From Pseudomonas sp. RIT409 (GTDB taxonomy: Bacteria; Pseudomonadota; Gammaproteobacteria; Pseudomonadales; Pseudomonadaceae), in contig NZ_QARE02000001.1 in assembly GCF_003052515.2 (NCBI RefSeq), positions 248,001 to 312,000 on the forward strand: DNA of 64,000 bases, written 5' to 3'. The translations under genes and the position numbers were made by a program. A model generated the notes under the pieces. The model made no database searches. It had not been told where the DNA came from and saw only the letters and a list, made by a program, of their open reading frames with translations. Each line of letters begins with the position of its first letter. The stretch's first letter is position 1. Shown piece by piece: positions 20,384-29,992 of this stretch.

Positions 20384-21589
20384 ATGTCCCTGATTTCTCC
20401 GTGGCGCACTGACTTCCCCGCTCTCGATGCTTTGGAACGGCAAGGCCAGGTTTACCTGGACAGCGCAGCCACCGCGCAAAAACCCCAAGCCCTGATCGAC
20501 GCCCTTGCCCACTATTACGCCAACGGCGCCGCCAACGTGCATCGCGCGCAACATTTGCCTGGTGCGATGGCCACGCAGGCGTTCGAAGACACTCGCCACA
20601 AAGTTGGGGAGTGGCTGAATCTCGGGACTTGCGGACACGTCATTTTCACCCATGGGGCCACCTCGGCGTTCAACCTGCTGGCCTACGGCCTGGAGCCGCT
20701 GTTCCAGACTGGAGACGAAATCGTCATCAGCGCCCTGGAACACCACGCCAATCTGTTGCCCTGGCAGCAACTGGCACAGCGTCGTGGTCTGAAACTGGTG
20801 GTTTTGCCACTGACCGCTGACGGCACCGTTGACCTGGACGCTGCAAGCTCGCTGATCAACGCCCGCACCCGACTGCTCGCGATCAGCCAACTGTCCAATG
20901 TGCTCGGCACCTGGCAACCCGTCTCACCCTTGGTGGAAATGGCCAAGGCACACCACGCGCTGACGGTCGTCGATGGCGCGCAGGGTGTGGTACATGGCCG
21001 CCATGATGTGCAAGCCCTGGGTTGCGATTTCTACGTGTTTTCCAGCCATAAACTGTACGGCCCGGACGGTGTGGGTGTGTTGTTCGGGCGCCATGAGGCA
21101 CTGGCCCGCTTACGACCCTGGCAATTTGGTGGCGAAATGGTGCTTCAGGCCGGGTATGAGCATGCGACGTTCCGTCCGGCACCCTTGGGGTTCGAGGCTG
21201 GCACGCCGCCGGTGTCGGGCGTGATCGGCCTGGGCGCCACCCTTGATTATCTGAACGACGTAAATCAGTCGACCGCAACTGAACATGAAGCCCGTCTTCA
21301 TGAACTGTTGTGCACCGGCCTGCGCCTGCGCGAGGGTATACGCCTGGTCGGCGTACCGCAGGTGGCTCTGGCGAGTTTTGTCGTAGAGGGCGTGCACAAC
21401 GCCGATCTCGCGCATTTGCTGACCGAGCAAGGCATCGCCGTGCGGGCTGGCCATCATTGTGCAATTCCGTTGATCGACCGCCTCGGGCTGTCGGGGGCGA
21501 TCCGAGTCTCGTTGGGGCTGTACAACGACTCTGCGGATCTGGAGCGATTCTTCGACGCGCTGGATCAAGCGCTGGAACTGCTGCGATGA
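20384..21589 (+). CDS. csdA: Cysteine desulfurase CsdA
   Basis: A class V aminotransferase of the SufS/CsdA group (group II desulfurases), 401 residues, which takes sulfur from cysteine as a persulfide. PLP is held by the lysine in FSSHKLYGPDG (about residue 222). The persulfide cysteine is Cys359 in AGHHCAIPLI, in the short-loop arrangement of group II enzymes. EHHANLLPWQ and the preceding TRLLAISQLSNVLGT segment are also typical. It overlaps csdE by four bases. There are no sufBCD genes beside it, favouring CsdA over SufS. Confidence 0.93.
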   Translation: MSLISPWRTDFPALDALERQGQVYLDSAATAQKPQALIDALAHYYANGAANVHRAQHLPGAMATQAFEDTRHKVGEWLNLGTCGHVIFTHGATSAFNLLAYGLEPLFQTGDEIVISALEHHANLLPWQQLAQRRGLKLVVLPLTADGTVDLDAASSLINARTRLLAISQLSNVLGTWQPVSPLVEMAKAHHALTVVDGAQGVVHGRHDVQALGCDFYVFSSHKLYGPDGVGVLFGRHEALARLRPWQFGGEMVLQAGYEHATFRPAPLGFEAGTPPVSGVIGLGATLDYLNDVNQSTATEHEARLHELLCTGLRLREGIRLVGVPQVALASFVVEGVHNADLAHLLTEQGIAVRAGHHCAIPLIDRLGLSGAIRVSLGLYNDSADLERFFDALDQALELLR

Positions 21590-21990
21590 CTCTGCCAGAT
21601 GACGCCAGGACTGCCCTGGCCACCTTCGATGCCTCGTTAGCTTGGGAGCAGCGTGCGCGTTTGCTGATGCAGTGGGGCGAGCGCCTGCCGCCGCTGGCCG
21701 AAGACGAGAAAACAGATGACCACCTGGTGCACGGCTGCGAAAGCAAGGTCTGGCTGGTGGGCCGGGTGATCGAAGGAAAATGGCAGTTTCACGCCGCCAG
21801 CGATGCGCGTCTGATCCGCGGCCTGGTGGCGCTGCTCCTGGCGCGGGTCAACGGCCTGACCGCCGCCGAATTGCAACAGGTCGATCTGAAGGCATGGTTC
21901 ACCCAATTGGGCCTGACCCGCCAGCTTTCCCCATCGCGCAGCAATGGGTTGAACGCCGTCTTACAGAAAATGCAGCGACTGGCGGGCTAA
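21586..21990 (+). CDS. csdE: SufE-family sulfur acceptor CsdE
   Basis: A 134-residue sulfur-transfer partner of CsdA. The acceptor cysteine is Cys51 in LVHGCESKVWL, the family's invariant motif, and the C-terminal LSPSRSNGLNAVLQKM is typical of SufE/CsdE. Its ATG overlaps the csdA stop (ATGA), so the two are translationally coupled, as expected for subunits of one sulfur relay. Confidence 0.93.
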   Translation: MTLPDDARTALATFDASLAWEQRARLLMQWGERLPPLAEDEKTDDHLVHGCESKVWLVGRVIEGKWQFHAASDARLIRGLVALLLARVNGLTAAELQQVDLKAWFTQLGLTRQLSPSRSNGLNAVLQKMQRLAG

Positions 21991-22108
21991 ACGCTCACCC
22001 CATGACCGGGCTTCCCGATGAAGGGGGTTGGCAGCAGCAACGCCGCCAGCAAGTCAGCCCCATGAAACCCGACCGATTCGGAGCCTGCGCGCCCAGCCCG
22101 AAACGACC

Positions 22109-22789
22109 TCAATCGTTGCGCAATCCGCCAAAGTAAGCACAGCCACGCTGCACTTGGCCATTGACCCGCAGCTCGGCGGTCAGGTGCTGCACCGAACCGT
22201 TGACTGGATCGACGCAGCGTTGTGGCGCCACGTACAACTCGACGTGCTGATCGTTGGCGTCCGTGATCAGGTTGAAACGGCCTTCAGGCATCTGCTCTTC
22301 CACGTAGGGCACCGCGAATGGTTCCAGGCCCTCTCTCTCCAGCACCAGGCCCTTGCCACTCGCGTTGAGGTTCCACTTAGGACCGTTGCCACTGGCATGA
22401 ATCGTCAGGCGCTTGAAGTTAGGATCTTCGCAGGCCCCGTTTGGCCGCTCGATGCGGTACAGCTGAAAAACATCGGCTTGACCATCGCTGCCCTGAGCGC
22501 GGCTGGCGACGAAGTTGCCGCGTACGTCTGCGAACGCCTGGCCGCGCTTGTCCACCACCGACGCAGCCTCCTGGAGGATGCCCGTGTTGCCCTTGTCCGT
22601 TATTGCATAGCGACGCTGTTCGTTGCAGGGCTCGAAGAACAACTTGCCGCCCTCACCGCTCAACGTGCCCTGCATGCGGACCATCCCGGCGGTCGATACC
22701 TTGTCGCCATCGGAGTGCACTGGCAAGAACTGGCAACCGGCGAACAGGGGCAATAGGGCGAACAGGGCAACAGAGCGAACAGCAAGCAT
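22109..22789 (-). CDS. Putative lipoprotein of unknown function (COG3650-like)
   Basis: A 226-residue envelope lipoprotein. The signal peptide ends in the lipobox LFAGC with Cys19. The mature part begins with a META/NlpE-like stretch (MVRMQGTLSGEGGKLFFEPCNEQ) and has a second half with EPFAVPYVEEQMPEGRF and an ELYVAPQRCVDP segment near the C-terminus. Five cysteines outside the lipobox could form disulfides. It resembles the conserved pseudomonad lipoproteins grouped as COG3650, but I assign this from memory of the pattern only. It is convergent with csdE and divergent from the LysR gene. Confidence 0.75.
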   Translation of the reverse strand: MLAVRSVALFALLPLFAGCQFLPVHSDGDKVSTAGMVRMQGTLSGEGGKLFFEPCNEQRRYAITDKGNTGILQEAASVVDKRGQAFADVRGNFVASRAQGSDGQADVFQLYRIERPNGACEDPNFKRLTIHASGNGPKWNLNASGKGLVLEREGLEPFAVPYVEEQMPEGRFNLITDANDQHVELYVAPQRCVDPVNGSVQHLTAELRVNGQVQRGCAYFGGLRND

Positions 22790-23028
22790 GGGTGATCTCC
22801 AGACACGGGTGCCGCCACGTTACTCATGCTGGCCCGGCACCACAAGCGCTGATTGCAGGGGTGTATGCAGCACCGTGTCGGCCATTAACTTCTACCCGTT
22901 GACGAGATAAATCCTCTGTTTGAGGGCCGTCGCTCGAAAGAGCCTATCCGTTCGGAGAGTTTGCGAATCGATACGTCAGCCCTACTATCGGCGCTTTCGT
23001 GGGTCGGCCCGTTGCAAAGGAAGCAGTC

Positions 23029-23937
23029 ATGAGTGAAATGGAAGATCTGGCAGCGTTTGCCATGTTGATCGAAGCCAACAGTTTCACCGTTGCCGCCCAG
23101 TGGCTCGACATCAGCACCAGCCAGCTCTCCAAACGCATCAGCAAACTGGAAAACGGTTTCGGCGCCCGATTGCTCCATCGCACCACCCGGAGTCTGTCGT
23201 TGACGGCCGCAGGCGCAGTGCTGCTGCCCGAAGCACGGGCGTTGCTGGCGCAGCGAGACAAGGTGCGCGATGCCATGGCCTGCCTGAGCGAGCGGCTGGT
23301 GGGAAGCGTGCGCCTGACGGTCCCTGCTTCTCTGGGCGAGTCTGTGTTCAGCGCGCTGCAAACCGGATTTTCGCCCAGTTTTCCGGATGTGCACGTTGAT
23401 CTGGATGTGAACGATGCGTATCGCGAAGTGGGGCGAGGCGGCTTCGATCTGGGTATACGTGGCAGCATGGGCATTACGCAGCGCCTGACGGCCACTCCCC
23501 TTTTTGCGTCACAGGAGTTGACGTGCGCCAGCCCCGATTATCTGGCGCAACAAGGCAGGCCCCAAACGCCGGAAGCACTTCGCCTGCACAACTGTCTGGC
23601 GGGACACTCGCAGCCACATCGGGACACTTGGAATTACCAACTGAACCAGGAAGTCAGCCGAGTGAATGTGCGGGGGACGTTTTCCAGCAATCATCATGGC
23701 CTATTGAAACAGGCAGCGCTGGCAGGGCTTGGCATCGTGCGACTGCCGTCCTGCCTGGTGCACAACGAATTGAATGAAGGTCGGCTGCAGTGGTTGCTGC
23801 GTGACTACCAAACCCCGGTTTCATCGCTGTTTCTGGTGCACGGCTGCGACGGACATCTGCCTAGGCGCGTGCGGGTGATGGCAGATTTCTTGAGGGAGTG
23901 GTTCGAACGTTGCAGCGTCAGACTGCAAACGCTTTGA
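23029..23937 (+). CDS. LysR-family transcriptional regulator
   Basis: A 302-residue LTTR. The winged helix-turn-helix covers residues 1-65, with MEDLAAFAMLIEANSFTVAA and the recognition helix around STSQLSKRISKLEN. The effector-binding domain follows from about residue 90 (GSVRLTVPASLGESVF and SQELTCASPDYL). AAGGAAG precedes the ATG at 23029. The pattern resembles the AaeR/DsdC-like subgroup that regulates a divergent or distant gene. The divergent neighbour is the lipoprotein gene, but no functional link is evident, so the target is unknown. Confidence 0.88.
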   Translation: MSEMEDLAAFAMLIEANSFTVAAQWLDISTSQLSKRISKLENGFGARLLHRTTRSLSLTAAGAVLLPEARALLAQRDKVRDAMACLSERLVGSVRLTVPASLGESVFSALQTGFSPSFPDVHVDLDVNDAYREVGRGGFDLGIRGSMGITQRLTATPLFASQELTCASPDYLAQQGRPQTPEALRLHNCLAGHSQPHRDTWNYQLNQEVSRVNVRGTFSSNHHGLLKQAALAGLGIVRLPSCLVHNELNEGRLQWLLRDYQTPVSSLFLVHGCDGHLPRRVRVMADFLREWFERCSVRLQTL

Positions 23938-23941
23938 AGGT

Positions 23942-23970
23942 AAAAAGGGCCCCTTGATAGGACCCTTTTC
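23942..23970. terminator. Bidirectional terminator between LysR gene and livF
   Basis: AAAAGGG/CCCTTTT stem (23943-23949 with 23963-23969) extended by GG/CC pairs with one bulged base. It lies 10 bases after the regulator stop and about 100 bases after the convergent livF stop at 24070. T runs are present in both orientations. Confidence 0.7.
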
Positions 23971-24069
23971 AGAGCATGGAGACGACTGCGCAACAGCCTG
24001 CCCCGTCAGCGAGAGCGCCTGAACTGCCCCACCGCAGAGACCATCCCGTGGCGGGCGTGGCCAGCGACC

Positions 24070-24771
24070 TCAACCGCCCAGGTAAGCATCCCGCACTTTC
24101 GGATCGACCAGCAGCTCGGCGCCGGTGCCCTGCATCACCACCCGACCGTTTTCCAGCACATAGGCACGGTCGGCGATTTTCAGGGCCTGATTGGCGTTTT
24201 GCTCGACCAGGAACACTGTCACCCCTTCACGGCGCAGTTGTTCGACGATCTCGAAAATCTGCTGAATGATGATCGGCGCCAGGCCCAGCGACGGCTCATC
24301 GAGCAGCAGCATTTTTGGTTTGCTCATCAAGGCGCGGCCGATGGCGAGCATCTGCTGCTCGCCGCCGGACATCGTGCCGCCGCGCTGGTTGAAGCGCTCT
24401 TTCAGACGCGGGAAGAGCTCCAGGACCTTGTCCATCTGCTCCTGATAATCGCCCTTGTCGGTGAAGAAACCGCCCATGGCCAGGTTCTCCTCGACGGTCA
24501 GGCGGGCGAACACGCGGCGGCCTTCCGGCACGACCGCGATGCTCTTGCGCATGATCACCGAGGACTCCAGCCCGACCAGCTCTTCGCCCATGTAGCGGAT
24601 GCTGCCACTGTGAGCGCGAGGCGAGCCGCACAGGGTCATCAACAGGGTAGACTTACCTGCGCCGTTGGCGCCGATCAGCGTTACGATCTCCCCCTGTTGC
24701 ACATCGATGCTGACGCTGTGCAAGGCCTGAATCTTGCCGTAGAAGGTGGAAACGTTGTCGAACTGCAGCAT
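24070..24771 (-). CDS. livF: Branched-chain amino acid ABC transporter ATPase LivF
   Basis: A 233-residue ATPase of the high-affinity leucine/isoleucine/valine importer (BraG in P. aeruginosa). It has Walker A GANGAGKST, the signature MSGGEQQMLAIGRALM and Walker B LLLDEPSLGLAP. The final gene of livK-H-M-G-F, it starts immediately after the livG stop with no gap, implying coupled translation. It pairs with LivG as the heterodimeric motor. Confidence 0.96.
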   Translation of the reverse strand: MLQFDNVSTFYGKIQALHSVSIDVQQGEIVTLIGANGAGKSTLLMTLCGSPRAHSGSIRYMGEELVGLESSVIMRKSIAVVPEGRRVFARLTVEENLAMGGFFTDKGDYQEQMDKVLELFPRLKERFNQRGGTMSGGEQQMLAIGRALMSKPKMLLLDEPSLGLAPIIIQQIFEIVEQLRREGVTVFLVEQNANQALKIADRAYVLENGRVVMQGTGAELLVDPKVRDAYLGG

Positions 24772-25539
24772 TTACGCTTCCCCCAGGTAGGCTTTGATCA
24801 CATCAGGATTGTCGCGGATCTGTTCGGGCGTGCCATCGGCCAGCGGCGTACCCTGGTTGATCACCACAATGTGGTCGGAAATGCTCATGACCAGCTTCAT
24901 GTCATGCTCGATCAGCAACACCGTGGCGTTGTGTTCGTTACGCAACACACCGATCAGCGCCTTAAGGTCTTCGGTTTCCTTGGGGTTCAGGCCTGCCGCC
25001 GGTTCGTCGAGCATCAGGATGCGCGGACGCGTCATCATGCAGCGGGCGATTTCCAGGCGGCGTTGCTGACCATAGGCCAGCGTGCCGGCCGGGCGGTTGG
25101 CGAAGGCTTTCAGGTCAACGGCTTCCAGCCAATGCTCGGCGTATTCCATCGCCTCGCGCTCGCTCTTGCGGTACGCCGGGGTCTTGAACAGGCCAGACAG
25201 GAAGTTGGTGTTCAGGTGGCGGTGCTGGGCGACCAGCAGGTTTTCCACGGCGGTCATTTCCTTGAACAGACGCACGTTCTGGAAGGTCCGCACCACGCCT
25301 TTACGGGCGATCTCGTGACCGGCCAGGCCCTGAATCGGCTCACCGTCCAGCAGGATGGTGCCCGCTGTAGGCTTGTAGAAACCGGTCAGGCAGTTGAAAA
25401 CGGTGGTCTTGCCCGCGCCGTTCGGGCCGATCATCGACACGACCTGCTTTTCCTGAACGGTCAAACCGACGCCATTGACCGCCAACAGGCCGCCAAAGCG
25501 CATGCTCAAGCCAGAGGCTTGCAGAAGTGGACGGCTCAT
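24772..25539 (-). CDS. livG: Branched-chain amino acid ABC transporter ATPase LivG
   Basis: A 255-residue ATPase (BraF in P. aeruginosa). Walker A is GPNGAGKTTVFN, the signature is LAYGQQRRLEIARCM and Walker B is ILMLDEPAAGLNP. The C-terminal extension typical of LivG (ADGTPEQIRDNPDVIKAYLG) is present. Its ATG overlaps the livM stop by one base at 25539. Confidence 0.96.
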   Translation of the reverse strand: MSRPLLQASGLSMRFGGLLAVNGVGLTVQEKQVVSMIGPNGAGKTTVFNCLTGFYKPTAGTILLDGEPIQGLAGHEIARKGVVRTFQNVRLFKEMTAVENLLVAQHRHLNTNFLSGLFKTPAYRKSEREAMEYAEHWLEAVDLKAFANRPAGTLAYGQQRRLEIARCMMTRPRILMLDEPAAGLNPKETEDLKALIGVLRNEHNATVLLIEHDMKLVMSISDHIVVINQGTPLADGTPEQIRDNPDVIKAYLGEA

Positions 25540-26797
25540 CAGCGTTCCCCTTTGAGTTTCATGACGGGACGCTGCATCGGCAGGAAGCCCTGAGGACGCC
25601 AGATCATCATCAGCACCATCAAGGCGCCGAAGCCCAGCATGCGGTATTCGCTGAATTCGCGAAGCAGTTCCGGCAACAGGATCATCACGACCGCCGCGAG
25701 AATCACACCCAACTGAGAACCCATGCCGCCCAGTACCACGATGGCGAGGATGATCGCCGATTCGAGGAACGTGAACGACTCTGGGGTAATCAGGCCTTGG
25801 CGTGCAGCAAAGAAGCTACCCGCGAAACCGGCGAACGCAGCACCCAGGGTGAACGCGGAAAGCTTGATCACCGTCGGGTTCAGACCCAATGCGCGGCAGG
25901 CGATTTCGTCTTCGCGCAGGGCTTCCCAGGCACGGCCGATCGGCATGCGCAGCAGGCGGTTGATCACAAACAGTGCCAGCAGCGCCAGCAGCAAGGCGAT
26001 CAGATAAAGGAAGATCACCTTATTGATGGAGTTGTATTCCAGGCCGAAGAATTCGTGAAAGGTCTGCATGCCTTCGGCCGCTTTACGTTCGAAGGTGAGG
26101 CCGAACAGGGTCGGTTTTTCGATGTTGCTGATTCCGTTCGGGCCGCCCGTGATGTCGGTCAGGTTACGCAGGAACAGGCGAATGATTTCACCGAAGCCCA
26201 GGGTCACGATCGCCAGGTAGTCGCCGCGCAGGCGCAATACCGGAAAGCCCAGCAGAAAGCCGAACGTCGCCGACGCCAGACCGGCCAATGGCAGGCAAAT
26301 CCAGAAACCGAATCCGAAGTAGTGTTGCAACAGCGCATAGGTGTAGGCACCGACGGCATAGAACCCGACATAACCCAGGTCCAACAGGCCTGCAAGGCCG
26401 ACCACAATGTTCAGACCCAGGCCCAGCATCACGTAGATCAGGATCAGGGTCGCGATGTCGACTGCGCCACGGGAGCCGAAGAACGGCCAGATCAGGGCGA
26501 CGACAACGATGGCGCCGAGGAACCAGCGCTGAGTGGACTGTTGGGTCAGCAGATTGCTGGCCTTGTCCGACACCAGTTTGGTCTGAGGACGCGAGCGCCA
26601 CAGGGCACTGATCTGCTCATTGAACAGCACACGCAAGAACATCAAGACGGCGGCGGCGAAGATCACCAGTACCGTGGTGGTGCTGGCACCGACGACCGCC
26701 AGGTTGACACCGACGATGTCCAGTTTCAGGCCAAGGATGGGGTAAGCGACGGCCAGCACCAGCGCTGCGCTGAAGAGGGCCGATTTGAGATTCCTGG

Positions 26798-26801
<4 letters not shown>
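25539..26801 (-). CDS. livM: Branched-chain amino acid ABC transporter permease LivM
   Basis: A 420-residue inner-membrane permease (BraE). The N-terminal 130 residues contain extra helices typical of pseudomonad and enteric LivM, before the core ([26 protein letters not shown]) of the family. The EAA-like loop is the [20 protein letters not shown] segment that contacts the ATPases. It overlaps livH by four bases (ATGA at 26798-26801). Confidence 0.95.
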
Positions 26802-27727
<926 letters not shown>

Positions 27728-27884
27728 TTGCCGCGCTCCTAAAAACCTTCTCGGTGTTTCACTGGTGAAGTCTTTTCCCGCTCGCGCGTCGTGATCTACG
27801 TCCGCGTTTGGCACGAGCCCAGTGATTCACTGGTGCGGTTTCAAGATGTTCAGGGCATCGGGATTCTTGTGAAATCCGTCGGCC

Positions 27885-27919
27885 TCGTAAAACAAAGCCC
27901 ACTGCGATTGCAGTGGGCT
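27885..27919 (-). terminator. Terminator/attenuator between livK and livH
   Basis: A perfect stem (AGCCCACTGC at 27896-27905 with GCAGTGGGCT at 27910-27919, loop of four) followed on the minus strand by TTGTTTTA. It is 23 bases after the livK stop and 160 before livH, so it likely lowers expression of the membrane components relative to the binding protein. Confidence 0.8.
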
Positions 27920-27942
27920 CTGGGTCAGCATGAAGGGCGTGA

Positions 27943-29070
27943 TTACTTCACAGGCGCTTCAGTCTTGGTGCCATCTTTGTGCCAGGTGTAGACGACGAAT
28001 TTGAAGTCTTTCAGGTCACCTTTGGCATCGAACGACAGATCGCCGGTCGGGGTCTTGAAGGTGCCTTTATGGATGGCCTCGGCAACTTTCGCGGTGTCTT
28101 CGGACTTGGCCGCCTTGATACCGTCAGCGATGACTTCCACCGCAGCGTAAGCCGGGAATACGAATGGACCGCTCGGGTCTTCCTTCTTCGCCTGGAAGGC
28201 CTCGACCAGCGCTTTGTTCGCTGGATCCTGATCGAAGGACTTCGGCAGGGTCACCAGCAGGCCTTCGGAAGCATCCTGAGCGATCTGCGAGATGGACGCG
28301 TTACCCACGCCTTCCGGCCCCATGAAACCGGCCTTCAGGCCTTTTTCCTGTGCCTGACGCAGGATCAGGCCCAACTCTGGGTGGTAGCCGCCGTAGTAGA
28401 CGAAGTCGACGTTGGCCTGCTTCATTTTGGCGATCAGCGATGAGAAGTCCTTGTCGCCGGCGTTGATGCCTTCGAAGAGGGCGACTTTCACGCCATCTTT
28501 TTCCAGGGTTTGCTTGACGGCGGTGGCGATGCCTTCACCGTACTGTTGCTTGTCGTGAATGACCGCAACGATCTTCGGCTTGACCTGCTTGGCGATGTAT
28601 TCGCCGGCCGCCGGGCCTTGCGCGCTGTCCAGGCCGATGGTGCGGAACACCAGCTTGTAGCCACGCGCGGTGATGTCCGGGCTGGTGGCGGCTGGGGTGA
28701 TCATGATCACGCCTTCGTCTTCATAGATGTCGGACGCAGGCTGAGTGGAGCTGGAGCACAGGTGGCCGACGACGAATTTCACGCCATCGTTGACCACTTT
28801 GTTGGCGACCGCGACCGCTTGTTTAGGGTCACAGGCATCGTCGTACTCAACGGCCTCAAGTTTCTTGCCGTCCACGCCACCTTTGGCGTTGATTTGTTCG
28901 ATGGCCATCTTGGCACCGCTGAACTGCATGTCGCCGTATTGGGCAACCGCGCCGGTTTTCGGGCCGGCGATGCCGATCTTGATGGTGTCGGCTGCGAACG
29001 AATGGCTGGCAACCCCCGCCAGAACCAGTGCGGCAAACAACTTGGAAATCTGATTAATGCCCTTAGTCAT
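27943..29070 (-). CDS. livK: Branched-chain amino acid binding protein LivK/BraC
   Basis: A 375-residue periplasmic binding protein, the first gene of the liv operon. The signal peptide ends SHSFA|AD near residue 26. The mature N-terminus TIKIGIAGPKTGAVAQYGDM and the segments VVGHLCSSSTQPASDIY and the later KVAEAIHKGTFKTPTG are typical of Leu/Ile/Val-binding proteins, including the two cysteines that form the conserved disulfide (DDACDP and GHLCSS). The ATG at 29070 begins the signal peptide and follows GTGGAGC; the longer frame upstream is not used. Confidence 0.95.
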   Translation of the reverse strand: MTKGINQISKLFAALVLAGVASHSFAADTIKIGIAGPKTGAVAQYGDMQFSGAKMAIEQINAKGGVDGKKLEAVEYDDACDPKQAVAVANKVVNDGVKFVVGHLCSSSTQPASDIYEDEGVIMITPAATSPDITARGYKLVFRTIGLDSAQGPAAGEYIAKQVKPKIVAVIHDKQQYGEGIATAVKQTLEKDGVKVALFEGINAGDKDFSSLIAKMKQANVDFVYYGGYHPELGLILRQAQEKGLKAGFMGPEGVGNASISQIAQDASEGLLVTLPKSFDQDPANKALVEAFQAKKEDPSGPFVFPAYAAVEVIADGIKAAKSEDTAKVAEAIHKGTFKTPTGDLSFDAKGDLKDFKFVVYTWHKDGTKTEAPVK

Positions 29071-29399
29071 GATGCTCCACTCTTGCGTTGTAGTTTTTAT
29101 AATCCTGACGGCCAAACGCTGCAGGACCGGATTGATGTATCCAGGCCTCACCCCCGGCAACTGTACCGGAACAGTTTAGAGTGCCGGTCGCGCGCTTGAA
29201 AAGCTGGCGACAGGGGGCAAAGCCTGTTGATGTCGCTTAATCGAAAGAAAGATACACAATCAAGCCGGTCGATCACCCCGCCGGGTCATGATCGCGATCG
29301 GCCTGCGCGAAGTTCTCTGCAATCAAGCACTTGAAACCGGGTTTGAGCGCAGGGAAGGCAGCGGTATCATTTGCGCCGATTTTCCAAACGGTGAAACCC
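29071..29399. promoter_or_regulatory. livK/DUF2288 divergent intergenic region with candidate operator
   Basis: This 329-base gap has no gene. An 18-base near-perfect palindrome at 29159-29176 (AACTGTACCGGAACAGTT, one mismatched pair) lies about 85 bases upstream of livK. A weak minus-strand promoter candidate overlaps it: -10 TAAACT at 29173-29178 and a poor -35 at 29195-29200. A second possible -10 on the minus strand is TATAAA close to livK, just before ACTACAACG. The palindrome is a plausible binding site for a dimeric regulator of the liv operon; which one cannot be told. Confidence 0.4.
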
Positions 29400-29699
29400 A
29401 TGACGCAAGAACCTAGCACCCTCTATGCCAAGCTGCTTGGCGAAACCGCCTCCATTACCTGGAAAGAATTGCAACCGTTCTTTGCCAAGGGTGCCCTGTT
29501 GTGGGTCGAACCCTCTCAAGATCTTGTGGCTGTGGCGGAGGCTTTTGCGCAAAACGCCGAGGCAACGGTGGCGGGCTGGCTGGAGAACGGAGAGGTCGGG
29601 AAGGTCTCTGAATCAACGGCTCTGGACCTGCTAGAGCGTGACCCGGCATTGTGGGCGGTGGTAGTGGCACCTTGGGTATTGATCCAAGAAAGAGCATGA
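29400..29699 (+). CDS. DUF2288 family protein
   Basis: A 99-residue cytoplasmic protein with the DUF2288 pattern: SITWKELQPFFAKGALLWVEPSQDLVAVAEAFA, then a WLENGEVGKVSESTALDL helix-rich segment and a conserved C-terminal WAVVVAPWVLIQE. The family is found in pseudomonads and cyanobacteria without a known role. No membrane or signal sequence. The ATG at 29400 is used because the longer frame lacks family residues. Divergent from livK. Confidence 0.85.
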   Translation: MTQEPSTLYAKLLGETASITWKELQPFFAKGALLWVEPSQDLVAVAEAFAQNAEATVAGWLENGEVGKVSESTALDLLERDPALWAVVVAPWVLIQERA

Positions 29700-29929
29700 G
29701 TGCGCACAGCGCACCAATTCAGCCCACTCCCATGATGGCGAAATGGGTAGATCGGTAACTTTTCAATTGCCCTGACCGCTACTGACCTCAACTGACAGGG
29801 CGCGCGCAGCGCACAAGAAGCACGCATACGGGCGCGTTCTTTCGCTTACCGCGTTTGACGGCGCACATTCGAGTGCAGCCATCGCGTCGGCCGGTGCGCT
29901 TTCGCCTCCGTTTGCCTGCCGATGTGGCT

Positions 29930-29935
29930 TATAAT
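29930..29935 (+). promoter_or_regulatory. -10 element upstream of the COG2509 flavoprotein gene
   Basis: A consensus TATAAT hexamer lies about 58 bases before the ATG at 29993, in GTGGCTTATAATCGCC. No good -35 is present at 16-18 bases, so it may rely on an activator. The preceding gap (29700-29929) shows no gene, only two similar GC-rich direct repeats (GCGCACAGCGCAC and GCGCGCAGCGCAC). Confidence 0.45.
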
Positions 29936-29992
29936 CGCCGGTTCTCGAAGTGCTGCCGGGCCGATCCTGCGGCCCGAAAACCGGATCCTTTC

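Noticed and set aside
18914..20917. A 667-codon minus-strand frame across the ArsC-like gene, dapD and the start of csdA
   Set aside because: Spans three certain plus-strand genes; the composition is that of an antisense frame.
22109..23937. Divergent lipoprotein and LysR gene as a regulator-target pair
   Set aside because: The layout suggests it, but there is no LysR-type T-N11-A site that I could assign, and the lipoprotein has no enzyme function.
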